DNA of 64,000 nt, taken from NCBI RefSeq assembly GCF_052857255.1, contig NC_135498.1:89818257-89882256 (forward strand). The letters are read 5' to 3'. Source of the stretch: Amblyomma americanum. Taxonomy: Eukaryota; Arthropoda; Arachnida; Ixodida; Ixodidae. Under the pieces are notes generated by a model, which was not told the origin of the DNA, searched no databases, and worked only from the letters and a program-made list of their open reading frames with translations. Made by a program: the position numbers and the translations under genes. Positions 1-10,835 of this stretch are shown here, one piece after another; position 1 is the stretch's first letter; each line of letters starts with the position of its first letter.

Positions 1-3000
1 TATCTGCATGGTCAACTGAAGACTCAGGTACATCTAGTGACAACTTTCCAATAACCTTTTCTATTATATCCTCGCCTATCAGAAAAGGTGGTGCAACCAT
101 GAAATTTGTAAACCACATTATGTACAAAAAATTGATATCTGCCTCACTCCCCTCCATAGTTAGCTCAGGTCGAGCACAAAGAGCTCAGCGGACAATTACC
201 TTTCTGCAAGATGCTGCTGAGAGCTCTGTATTCTCGGTGTGCACTACTGCTCCTGCCAGACAGCCGTCTCCTTGGTGGACGGAGGAGTGTGAGAAAGCTT
301 ATCGTCGTAGAAAAGCAGCCTGGAAAAGCCTTTCCTATAATCAGAGCCCAGCTAATTGGATAAATTATAAGTTCTTCTCTGCATGTTTCAAATGAACTGT
401 TGAAAAGGCAAAGGAGGATTATAATCAAAATTTAAACACGTATCTCTCAAAACCCCAGAATAAGAAGGCTCTCAATAGATTCATGGCGCAGAATAAAAGC
501 TCTCCGGCCTCCAATCGCATAAGGTCAATGGTAATGTCTCCGCAGAAGGCTAAGCAAAACCTTGAACGCATCGCGCAGGGGCTGGCCTTACGTTTCCAGG
601 TACAGAAAGCAGAACCTTTGCACACTCTCACCCCCAGCTCGGACTATCCTGAGGTCGACGTGTCGGAGCTCCTGCAAATTGTTTCCTCGATGCACTCTGC
701 TGCTCCGGGATCTGACGGGATTACTGTGGGCATGTTAAAGATTTTAGCGCACGACTTTCCATCTCACCTTCTAGATATTGTAAATGCGTCATTGGAAACC
801 TCTTGGATTCCTCACAGTTAGAAAATTGCGAAAATAATTTTACTTTTAAAAAATGCAGACAATGGATTTCAATTAGACAACATTCGGCCGATTGCTTTAA
901 CCTCAAATTTAGTAACGCTAATAGAAAGAGTAGTACACAGTCGCCTCACAAAGCATGTTCATCATATTAACGGCCTCAGCCCCGCACAGATTGGCTTTCG
1001 TCGCGGTTGTTCAATATGGTCCGCGCATGTGGATCTCGAGAGCCGAATACGACTCTCAATGCGCCAGAGAGAAGTTTCGGCCTTGGTGACGCTTGACGTT
1101 GCGAAGGCCTATGACAGCGTGGAGCACACAGTCCTCATTAAGAAGCTTGCTCAACTACAACCACCGCATTACCTCTTCGCCTGGATTTGTGAATTTCTAA
1201 AAAATAGATTTTTCTTCTGTACAGACGGATCTTTTTGTTCTAATACCTATGGTCAATCAAGAGGTGTGCCGCAAGGCTCTGTTCTTTCTCCGCTGCTTTT
1301 CAACATATTAGTTCGGGACATCCCCATTCATCCCAACGTTACAGTTTATGTATACGCAGATGATATAGCTTTTTTCGCATCAGCAAAGGATATTCATGTG
1401 CTCTACGGGTATTTGCAGGCATATCTGAATGCTCTTGAAGTCTGGTTGGACCAAATCAATTTATCACTTAATGGCAGCAAATGTGGCGTGCTGGTATTTC
1501 CACCCGACGCTCCTATGTACATCTCGCTAGCCTACCGCTCCACTCCTAGGTGTTACTTATGACCAAAATTTGGACTGGCGACACCATATTAAGAATAATG
1601 TTATTAAAGGGGAACGTGCACTGGGCCGTTTGACCCGAGTTGGCAATAAAAAGTTTGGCATGCGTCGTGACACGCTACTGTTGCTCTATAAGGCTTATAT
1701 GAGACCGATTCTGGAATTTGGTTGCCCCTTGTTTTCTGGTAGCGCGAACTACAAGCTGCAGCCATTAGCCTTACTGGAAAGGCGTGCCCTACGGCTATGC
1801 CTCGGGCTCCCAACATCAGCTTCCAATGCTGTCCTCTATCTGGAAGCCCGTATCCCCAACCTCTATTCCCGCTTCCAACTTCTAACAGTGCGTACTTTCC
1901 TCAAGTCTTTTGACCCGGCCCCAGGCGTTAGTATTCCAATTTTTGTATCCCAACCACACCTTTTTTTGACTAATCACTGGCAACGTTATCAGCTTCTGCA
2001 AGTTAGGTTCACACAGAATCGGATAGCTCCGCTTCAGGTTGATCTGATCTCCTTGCAACGAGTTGCTGACACGCAGGCTGATCCCGTCTTCTATTACGAC
2101 TTTATTTTCTCGTCCCATGCGAAGCATATGCCCGCACATACCCTAAAAGGTCTTCTTTCTGAACACCTACAGAATTTTCCACATCATACTGTTCTCTCCA
2201 CTGATGCCTCCGGCAGTTGTGAGAAGGCGGTGATTGGCATATATTCGCAGGATCTAGCTTGGAGCTACTCCGTTCGTATCCCTGATTATACTCCTATATT
2301 CTTCGCAGAGTTTTTGGCCATTGGTTTGGCTCTTCTCAAAATTCCCAGACATGTCGCACGGGTTCTTATTTTTACAGACTGCCTTTCAGTTATTGTCTCT
2401 CTCCAAAATTCAGAAAAATCTTTCTTGACTCGTTCACTTAGGTTTTTTGTTCCGAGCAGAGTGTGCGAGATCCGTTTGGTCTGGGTACCTGGGCATTCAG
2501 GCGTGTATTTTAACGAGGTGGCTGATTTATTGGCAAGATCAGCTCTCAGCGCACCTGTAATATATCCCGTCCCTCACCTCATTCTGTTAGCAGCTTCACG
2601 TTTCCAGCGGTTCCAACATATTTCAGCCACTTTGATTGATCCGTTGCTTAATACCGTGGACTTTCAACACCTAAAGTACCCATGGAATATCCGGTGGTGT
2701 AAGTCAAGGCTTTGTGAAGTGTCCATGACGCTCCTGCGATGTAGAATCCCTCACTTAAACTTGTACTTATGCAGGTGCGGGTTCGCCGCGACAAACCTTT
2801 GTGTATCATGTGGGCAAGTTGAATCAATCGATCATTTTCTCCTCTCTTGCCGGCGGTTCGCGGTTCAGAGCAAACAATATCTGGAGGTTCCTCTTTCGAG
2901 ACTAGGACTGCCTCTGTCTCTAACAGTTCTTCTATCGTTCGGTGCGAGTGCCAAGGGATTCCCGTTAAGCAGTGAATGCGGCTACCTTCACGATTACATA

Positions 3001-3027
3001 AGTGCAACTAATCGATTATCTTGTTAG
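1..3027 (+). pseudogene. ORF2 polyprotein (EN-RT-RNase H), copy 1, few lesions
   Basis: C-terminal part of a retrotransposon replicase. Seen: the end of the endonuclease with SSDN where SSDH is expected (catalytic His to Asn), the linker, RT with LDVAKAYDSVEH (about 1095), GVPQGSVLSPLLFN (about 1264) and YADD (about 1354), then RNase H with TDAS, AEFLA, FTDCLS and NEVADLLA (2200-2530) and a C-terminal C-x2-C..H..C motif (about 2800-2850). One frame runs from base 3 to 1562 with two point stops, TGA at 393-395 (Arg in copy 2) and TAG at 819-821 (Trp expected). About 29 bp missing near 1550, relative to copy 3, shift the frame; it then stays open to the TAG at 3025-3027. So there are only three inactivating lesions plus the endonuclease change. 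Confidence 0.9.
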
Positions 3028-3196
3028 CTATATACAAAATTCTTTCGCATGTCCAAAAAAGGCTAGATTGATTCTATTCCGGATAACTCATACCTCTTGA
3101 ATTCATTTTATTTTTCCAATTTTTTTTAATCTTGATTCAGTCTTCTGACGTTTCCTTCCCCGCGCAAATGCTTCATTGGCATTCTACTCTGTACCT

Positions 3197-3227
3197 TGTC
3201 CAATCCCCCCCACGTGGGTATGTGCCA
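3197..3227 (+). other. 3' UTR hairpin of I-superfamily LINE, copy 1
   Basis: TGTC and GCCA flank a C-run and GGG in the family's conserved 3' tail. Five other copies have TGGC here, so this outer stem has lost one pair. The inner CCC/GGG pairing is kept. It is followed by GAA repeats. Confidence 0.6.
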
Positions 3228-3442
3228 TATTACTTGAGGAGAAGAAGAAGAAGAAGATACGTGGAAGAAGTTCCGCTGTCAAGAGGCGCTGACGTGTTCT
3301 TGCAGGCCGCTGCTGTTTTCTGCATCTTCTGGTGGTTCCGGCTTGTTCATCCTTGGTGAGCCCGTTCTGCGTTGGGGGGTTTTGGCCAAGGTGTAGTTTA
3401 AGACGCAGTTCATGTGAACCCGAGAGTGCGTTTTGCTGAGAG

Positions 3443-4612
3443 ATGTCGTTGACCTCCCCAGGTGGAGGGTCGGCAGCTTGGTTTGCCAGCTTGCTAGCCC
3501 AAAGCCTGCCACTTGAGTCCTTTCACAAAAATGGCATTGATGCGGTTCCCGTGGCTATCGTCCCAATCGGTGAGGGTGTGATCAAAATGAAAACCCCCAA
3601 ACTAATTCAACAGGAGCTAAGATAATTGACTGCCCAATACCTGCAGATCTCTGAGATGCGTCCATTTGGCCGTCGAGGAATTGTGTGCAAGTCCTCGGAC
3701 ATCGCTTGTGTTGCAGACTTGCTTAAGTGCAAAAATTTCAGCTCGCTGCCGGTGAAAGCATCCATTCCCGAAAAGCTTGCATGTGTCAAGGGTATCGTAA
3801 GAGGTGTCGACCCAGCATCGTCCCTGCAAGAAATTCTACAGGAATTTCAGGATGCAGGCGTTGGGGTCCTTTCAGTCTACCGCTGCAGTAGAGAGGTAAA
3901 CGGCTCGCGGGTTGCTACTGAGTCTGTAATAACAACTTTTGCTGGCCCTTCCTGCCCTGCTGAACTAAAAATCTGGCCGACTGTATACCGTGCGGACCCT
4001 CTAGAACCCCGCCCTCTTCAATGCACCAACTGTTGGCGATTCGGGCATAGTGGCAAAGCATGCAAGTCGGAGATCCGCTGCCGTTTATGTGGAAAAGGTT
4101 ATTCTTCTGATCACTGCACCTCAGAGCAGCCTCATTGTTGCCTCTGCGGCAACAGTCACTCAGCTGATGATGCCAACTGCGCAAAACGTAGTGAAGAGCG
4201 TAGCTTGTTGGATATTATCAAAGAGAAGCGGTGCTCAAAAGCCGATGCTTACGCTGTTCTTAACAGGAAAAAAGATTCATATGCTAGTCGTGTGCGCGCT
4301 TCTGTTGGGGACATTGAGTCCAACTTGACTGCCTCATCTGTTTCAGCTTCTGCAGCTAGTGCTAGCCGCTCTACATCACCTTCTGATGCTCCCCAGGTCC
4401 CACCTAACATCTCTGTTCCTAGCAGTGAATGTCGCAGTGACATCTGCACAACAGATGTCAAAATGTCGTGCCCTACGCAGAAGCGCCGTGCTTCCTCATC
4501 ACCATCTAATTCTAGTTCTCCAGAGATGAAAGCTAAAAAGGGACCACCCAAACTTCATCCCCATGTTGATATCCTTAAAGAGGCGGTTTCGGCCTCTTCA
4601 ATTGGTCAATAA
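3443..4612 (+). pseudogene. ORF1 gag-like RNA-binding protein, copy 2 (one stop)
   Basis: ORF1 of an I-superfamily LINE, expected to bind element RNA in the RNP. ATG at 3443 (MSLTSPGGGSAAWFASLL) heads a frame that is open to the TAA at 4610-4612 except for TAA at 3623-3625, where copy 3 has Ser in EELRSLT. Near residues 195-245 there are three zinc knuckles: CTNCWRFGHSGKAC fits CX2CX4HX4C, the second has Tyr for His (CRLCGKGYSSDHC), and the third is CLCGNSHSADDANC. A basic, Ser-rich C-terminus (QKRRASSSPS) follows. Without the single stop it would be about 389 residues, near the 439 of the open copy at 30729. Confidence 0.85.
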
Positions 4613-4614
4613 TC

Positions 4615-7600
4615 ATGGCAGGTATCAAAGTGTTACAATGGAATTGCCGTTCCGTCTTGTCTTCTCTTCCAGATCTAGACATACTTATTCACAAGCATAA
4701 GCCTGAAATTGTACTTTTACAAGAACCGTGGTTATCACCGTAAAAAAAAATTTCAATGAGAAACTTTCGAGTTTTCCGGTCAGATCGAAATGTTGGCAGG
4801 GGAGGTGGCTTGGTAACCATGCTATCTAAAAATTTGTCATCAGGCATCTATCTCTAAGAAAATTGTTCTCCCTGACTGTGAGCTTTTAGCGATCAAAATT
4901 TTATTTCCGCATTGTGTTGATATTACAATCGCTAATGTCTATTTTCTTTTAGCTGTACACAGGACAGACTGCTTAGACAGCGTGGTGACTGGCACAAACA
5001 GTGCTGTCATCGCAGGCGATTTTAATTCTCACCATAGTGACTGGGGAAGTCGTACTGATTCTTGCGGCCAGCTTCTCTGGTCGTGGCTGTCTGCAAATGC
5101 TGTACGCTGCTGCAATTCTAGAGAAATAACCTTTATGCGAGGGGTTGCTCGCTCAGCCATTGACTTAACATTATCAGCAGGTAGGCTAGATGTGACTGAT
5201 TGGTCGACAGAGGATTCGGGTACGTCTAGTGATCACTTTCCTATAACTTTCACTATCCGGTTATCTCCTCTTAAAGCTAGTTGTGTAACCCATAAATTTG
5301 TCAACCACAAAATTTATAAAAATCTGATGTCCGCCTAATCTGCCTCTATAGTTAATACAAGCCGGGATGACAGAGCTCAGCAGACGGTTTCATTTTTGCA
5401 AAATGCAATAGACCACTCAATATTCGCTGTACCCACAGCAGCCTCTACTAAACAGCCGTCTCCTTGGTGGACAGAAGAATGTGAGAAGGCCTATCATCGC
5501 AGAAAAGCGGCCTGGAAGAGGCTGGCCTGCAACCAGAGTCCGGCTAATTGGTTAAATTACACATTATTCTCTGCATCTTTCAAAAGAACACTTGCAAAAT
5601 CCAAGGAGGAGTACAACCAAAATTTAAACACATATCTTTCAAATCCTCGTCATCAAAAACCCCTGTATAGATTCATGGAACGTAACCACAGTTCTGGCGT
5701 CCCTCTTCTCACTAGTTCAACAGTGTTATCACCACAAAGGGCTCAGGAGAGCCTGGAGTGTATTGCTTAGGGATTGGCGTTACGCTTCCAGACGCAGAGC
5801 AACGTCCCTTTGTGCACAATTTCACCCTCTTCAGATTATACCGAGGTTGACGCATCAGAGCTCCTCTCAGTTCTGGCAATGTTGCATCCTGCAGCTCCTG
5901 GACCAGAGGGTGTCACTGTTGGTATGATTAAAATTTTAGCCGAGGAGTTTACAAGCGCCCTCTTACATATGGTCAATGCTTCTCTGGAAAATGCATGGAT
6001 TCCAAGCATTTTATTAATGAAAGATGTAGGAAAAGGATACGTCTAAGATAATATTCGGCCATTTGCGCTGACTTCAAATTTAGTCTAATTATTAGAAAGA
6101 ACAGGGCACAGTCGCCTCACAAAACATGTTCATGACATCAGCGGTCTAAGCTAAGCTCAGATTGGCTTTCGTCGTGGATGCTCTATATGGTCCGCGCATG
6201 TGGATCTAGAGAGAAGAATCCGGCTCTCGCTACGCAGAAGAGAAGTTTAAGCTTTGGTCACTCTTGATACAGCAAAGGCCTATGACAGTGTAGAGCATAC
6301 TATTTTACTTAACAGACTTGCTCAGTTACATCCTTCAACCTACATTTATGCGTGGATATCCGAATTTCTGAAGGACAGATTCTTTTACTGTGCCGAGGGA
6401 ACCCTATGCTCAAATACATATCAATCAAGAGGTGTGCCGCAAGGATCGGTGCTATCCCCTCTGCTTTTTAATATTTTTGTCAGTGGCATCCCCATCCGTC
6501 CTGATATAACAGTTTTTGTGTATGCAAAGACATAGCTTTTTTCGCCTCGGCCAGGGATATCCACTCCCTTTACCACATTCTGCAGGGATATTTGGATGCT
6601 CTTGGAGTATGGTTGCAGGGTATTAATTTATCCTTGAATGTAGACAAATGCGGAAGTTTGGTATTTCCTCCAGACACGCCTTTGCACATTTCATTAGTCC
6701 ATCACTCTCTTCAGATTCCACAAGTGGAATCCGTAAAATATATGGGTGGTACTTATAACCCAGCATTAGATTGGAGCCTTCATATAAAGAACAATGCGTT
6801 TCAAGGAGAACGCGCTCTAGGCCGGCTGACAAGAATCGCCAATAAAAAGTTTGGGATGCGCCGCGACACGTTTGTTACTATACAAAGCCTACGTAAGACC
6901 TATACTTTAATTTGGTTGCATTCTGTTCTCTGGTACGGCAAGCTGCAAGATTCAACCCTTAATCTTACTGGAAAGGCGCGCTCTCTGCCTCTGCCTTGGT
7001 CTCCCAAAATCAGTTTCAAACGCCCTGCTTTATCTGGAAGCCCGTATCCCTGATCTAACTTCCCGTTTTAAATACTCACGGTGCAAACTTTCCTCAGGTC
7101 GATGGACCCAGTGACTGATGTCAGTACTCCTATTTTTGTGTCTCCGCCGGCCTTATTCTTTTCTCATCATTGGCCACGGTATCAAATGCCACAAATTATG
7201 TTAACGCAGAACCTTTTAACACCGATTGCTGTTGATCTCAGTTCTTTGCAGTGGGTTGATGACACGCCGGAAGCAGTGGAATTCCATTTCGACCACATCT
7301 TCTCATCTCATGCGAAACACATGCCCGCAAACATTTTAAACGGTATTCTCTCGGATCACATAGAGGAATACCCCCATCATACGGTGCTTGCTACCGATGC
7401 CTCCGTCAACTACCAAAAAGCTGCAGTTGACATGTTTTCGCAGGATTTGGAATGGAGCTATTCTGTCCGCATCCCAGATTATATTCCTATATTCGTTGCG
7501 GAATTTTTGGCTCTTGGAATGGCCCTTCACAAAATTTCATGCCATGTGTCTCATGTTATTATTCTCGCTGATTGTTTGTCGGTGTTAGTCTCCCTTGACA

Positions 7601-8217
7601 CTTCACAAAAAGATTTTTTGCGCCGTATTCTGCGGTTTTTTGTCCCATGCGCTTTGAAGGTGGTCCGTTTTGTCTGGGTCCCTGGCCGTGCTGGTATTCA
7701 TTCAAATTAGGTGGCTGATTACTTAGCAAGGTCGGCTCTTGACGGGTCAGTGACACATCCCGTCCCGAATTTCAGCCTGCTGGTGATTTCCAGGTTTCAG
7801 CGGTTCCTACATATATCAGCCAGGTTACGAGATCTCTTACTAAATACCACTGACTATCAGCACTTTGCATATAATTGGAACGTCCGTTCGTGTAAATCCA
7901 GGCTGTGTGAGGTAACAATGACGCGGTTGCGGTGCAGGATTCCAAGTTTGAATTTATATCTATGCAGGTGTGGGTTGACACCGACGAACCTACGTGACGC
8001 ATGTGGGAAAGTTGAATCTTTAGACCATTTTCTCCTCTACTGCCCAAAGTTCGCACTTCAGAGAAAGATTTACCTGGAGGTCCCTCTCCAGGTTAGGGCT
8101 CCCTTTATCTTTGCCAGTATTATTATCGTTTGGTGCGAACGCCAAGAGATTTGCATTGGGTTTTATTGGTGGGTTTCTCCAGGAGAACATAATTGCAACT
8201 GGTAGATTGATGTGCTA
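4615..8217 (+). pseudogene. ORF2 (EN-RT-RNase H), copy 2, heavily mutated
   Basis: Starts with ATG at 4615, two bases after the ORF1 stop: MAGIKVLQWNCRSVL, the N-terminus of an APE-type endonuclease. Further endonuclease motifs are LLQEPWLS (about 4710), AGDFNSHHSDWGS (about 5013) and TSSDHFPITF (about 5224). RT has LDTAKAYDSVEH (about 6263) and GVPQGSVLSPLLFN (about 6432), but the YADD box at about 6519-6536 is broken by a 1-bp deletion. RNase H motifs lie at 7395-7735; the Glu of NEVAD has become TAG (7708-7710). Other stops include 4741-4743, 5336-5338, 5768-5770 and 6044-6046, with several frameshifts. The C-terminal CCHC region survives at 7965-8045. It cannot encode a working replicase. 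Confidence 0.85.
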
Positions 8218-8387
8218 ATTCTTTTAAAGTTCTACGAGCTCCTCTCTTTTCCCCAAACTGCTGTCTGTTATTTAACTGTCAATATTGTTCTGTTGTTTTT
8301 ATTCATTGATTTTTCAAAATTTACGATTGGTGCTACAATTTGGTCGTCATCTTCCATGGAAACTTCTTTGTTTATTCGACTACACCT

Positions 8388-8417
8388 TGGCCAATCCCCC
8401 CGTGTGGGTATGTGCCA
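8388..8417 (+). other. 3' UTR hairpin of I-superfamily LINE, copy 2
   Basis: TGGC at 8388-8391 and GCCA at 8414-8417 enclose a C-run and GGG (8406-8408), a 30-nt two-step hairpin. Same position and spacing as in the other copies. Confidence 0.65.
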
Positions 8418-8441
8418 TATACCTGGGGTGAAGTAGAAGAA

Positions 8442-9322
8442 GGGGCCTCTTGCAGGACCACCTAAGGTCCTTTCCCTGTCATGTTCTTATTGCTACCGAT
8501 GCCTCGAAGGATCGCGAAAAAGCAGGTGTGGGAATTTTTTCGCCTTCACTGGATTGGTCTTTTTCTCTCCGTCTTCCTGACTTCACTCCAATTTTTATGG
8601 CTGAATTACTAGAAATAATCTTAGCCTTACGAAAATTAGAATCTACCGTTTCCCAGGTCGTGGTTATGACAGACTCTCTGTCCATTTGCTTTTCCTTATC
8701 CTCACCCACCGACTCTCGGCCATTACACCTCTTTAAGTTTCTGATTCCGCACCATCTAAATTCGGTAAGGTTGCTTTGGGTACCCGGTCACATGGGCTTT
8801 CACTTAAATGAGGTTGCAGATTCCTTATCAAGAGCCTCTCTCAGCGGCCCAATTGTTGCTGTCCTGCCATCGTGTGCATATACAGCTGCGGTGAGGTTTC
8901 GCAGCTACACAATATTTCAGGAATTTGCTGCCTCGGCTCTTACATCATCTCCCGAATACCAGCATCTTCTGCATCCTTGGAGTAGCAAAGACTGGCGCTC
9001 ACGCAGACTAGAGGTCTCCTTCACGCGCTTGCGTTGCCGGGTTCCCCTTCTAAATTTCTACCTTCACAGATCTGGCCTGGCAGCTTCTCCACTGTGCCCT
9101 TTTTGGGCCGAACCTGAGACAATAGATCACTTCCTTCTGTTCTGCCGCCGCTTTTCTCATTTGAGGAAGCGTATTTTGCAAATTCCATTTCATCAACTGG
9201 GCTTGCCTGTGTCTTCCGCGGTTGTTCTTTCCATTCGCGCTTCTTTGCTTGGACGAAGCGACAGGAGTGTGCGCTCTGCTGTGCAAAATTTTCTTCAAGA
9301 AACGCAGCGACTCCCATTCTAA
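8442..9322 (+). pseudogene. ORF2 C-terminal fragment: RNase H and CCHC tail
   Basis: An uninterrupted frame of about 293 codons to the TAA at 9320-9322. RNase H motifs: ATDAS (about 8493), the second acidic residue in AELLEI (about 8602), TDSLS (about 8670), and GHMGFHLNEVADSLS (about 8789), so all four acidic positions are present. The C-terminal zinc motif reads CPFWAEPETIDHFLLFC; the second Cys of the C-x2-C pair is Trp. No RT or endonuclease, so it is a dead 5' truncation although still open. Confidence 0.85.
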
Positions 9323-9528
9323 TTTCTTTTTCCCGCCATCAGTCAGTACGACATTGCAACATTACAGGCATTGTGTACTATTATGCACATAAAGCAATTG
9401 TCCCGTCTTTGATCTCCAAGTTAACTGGACCCCTTTCCTTCCCTCTTCCAATCTATCAGACTACATACTATTACCACTCCTTTTCCCGTCAAAACTTTCC
9501 TGTATCCAGTAATTAACCGCCTGTGTCT

Positions 9529-9558
9529 TGGCCACTCCTCCGTAGTGGATATGTGCCA
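9529..9558 (+). other. 3' UTR hairpin, fragment copy
   Basis: TGGC (9529-9532) and GCCA (9555-9558) keep the 30-nt spacing. The inner bases differ from other copies (CTCC on the left, GGAT on the right) yet can still pair (TCC/GGA, or CCACT/AGTGG), which is the kind of change expected if the stem is selected. Confidence 0.6.
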
Positions 9559-9744
9559 GCAACGTTTGAGGCCTTCCTTCCTTCCTTCCTTCAGAACGGC
9601 TGTTTCCTGTGATGCCTGTGGTTTCCAGGTGGTGTCTGCGTGCTCATCTCAGGTGAGGCCGTACTGCGTGGGGGATTTGGCCAGGTCTAAGGTTAAGTCT
9701 GTAGGCGCGGTTGATGTGCACTTGAGGGAGCGCTCTGCTCAGGC

Positions 9745-10833
9745 ATATCGCTGACCTTCCCGGGCGGAGGGTCGGCAGCCTGGTTTGCCAGCTTTCCCAC
9801 TCAAAGCTTGCCGCTGGACCTTTTTAGGAAAAATGTAATTGACGTCATCCATGTGGCGCTCGTACCGATCGGTGAAGGAATGATCAAGATGAAAACCTCT
9901 AAGGTTCTTCAGGAGGAGCTAAGGTCTCTCACTACCCACTACCTTCAGATCCCGGACGTGCGACCATTTGGCCCTAGAGGCATTGCTTTCAAGCCCTCTG
10001 ACATTGCTTTGCGTCACAGACCTACTCCAGTGCAAAATTTTTCAGTCTTTAGCGATGAAAGCGTTCATCCCTGAGCAGCTCGCATGCTTCAGAAGTATTG
10101 TTCGTGGAGTGAACCCAGCATCTTCGCCACAGGAAATACAGAAGAAGTTTCAGGATGCAGGTGTGGGGGTTCTTTCCGTCTACCGGTGCAGTAAATAATT
10201 AAATGGTGTGCATGTAGCGACAGAATCAGTGATAACTACTTGTTCTGGCTCTTCCTGTCCTGCTGAGCTCGACGTCTGGCCAATAGTGTATCGTGTGGAT
10301 CATCTGCAACCCCGTCGACTTCAAAGCACCAATTGTTGGCGGTTCGGTCACAGTGGCAAAGCGTGTAAATCGGCGACCCGCGGCCGTGTTTGTGGAGAAG
10401 TACATTCGGATGACAGCTGCTCCTCTGATCAGCCCCAGTGTTGCCTCTGCAAGTGTAACCACTCGGGTGATGATCCCAACCGCTCGAAGCTTTATCTCAA
10501 CTTGTAGCAGGCCTGTCTCTGCCTTCTCAATCATCTGTTTCGGCGACGACGCCTGCATCACTCCTAAATTGTGCTGCTAGTAAGAGTGACTCCATGTCGC
10601 CTCCTGACGCATCCCTAGTCCTGCTTGCCAACAGCGCTCCTGGCAGTGTCTCTCACGTAGAAATTAGTAACATAGATGTCGAAATGCTCTGTCCTTCCCA
10701 GAAGCGTCGAGCTTCTTCCTCACCCTCGATGTCAGCCGTTCCGCAAATCAAAGCAAAGAAAGGACCCCTCAAACTAATCCCCCAGACTTATGTGCTGAAG
10801 GAGGCTGTTGCTGCCTCTTTCCTCAGTCAATAA
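9745..10833 (+). pseudogene. ORF1 gag-like protein, copy 3 (start lost, frameshifts)
   Basis: Aligned to ORF1 of copy 2, the start ATG has become ATA at 9745-9747. The frame reads VPIGEGMIKMKT and RSLTTHYLQIPDVRPFG, then shifts near 10010. It resumes in another frame (FRSIVRGVNPASS) and stops at the TAA 10196-10198. The knuckle region follows in that frame, with the first knuckle damaged (STNCWRFGHSGKAC: first Cys is Ser). A segment between the last knuckle and the basic tail (QKRRASSSPS, about 10700) is shortened. It ends with TAA at 10831-10833. Confidence 0.8.
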
Positions 10834-10835
10834 TC

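Larger units (their letters stand above)
1..3256 (+). mobile_element. I-superfamily LINE, copy 1 (5' end outside window)
   Basis: Non-LTR retrotransposon entering the window inside the endonuclease domain of ORF2 and running through RT, RNase H, a C-terminal CCHC motif and a 229-bp 3' UTR to a (GAA)n tail at about 3238-3256. Carrying APE-type endonuclease, RT and RNase H in one ORF is typical of the I superfamily; the clade name is inference from domain content. The tail abuts the 5' UTR of the next copy with no recognisable host DNA between them. It is closer in sequence to the copy at 9590-14675 than to its immediate neighbour, so the array is not a simple recent tandem duplication. Confidence 0.9.
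3257..8441 (+). mobile_element. I-superfamily LINE, copy 2, full-length but degenerate
   Basis: Complete layout: 5' UTR (about 3257-3442, conserved with copy 3 from about 3304), ORF1, ORF2, 3' UTR with the family hairpin and a GAAGTAGAAGAAG tail. ORF1 and ORF2 are separated by two bases. The element starts directly at the (GAA)n tail of copy 1 and is followed directly by the truncated copy at 8442. It has many more lesions than copy 1 and is the oldest-looking member of the array. Confidence 0.85.
8442..9589 (+). mobile_element. I-superfamily LINE 3' fragment, second subfamily
   Basis: A 5'-truncated insertion that begins abruptly at the GLLQDHL motif just before RNase H, directly after the tail of copy 2. 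It ends in the family 3' tail and a (TTCC)n stretch near 9575-9594. Its protein resembles the open copy at 30.6-35.9 kb (GLLEDHL, EKAGVGIF, DWSFSLRLPDFTPIF) more than its array neighbours, so it belongs to that subfamily. It splits the array between copies 2 and 3. Confidence 0.8.
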
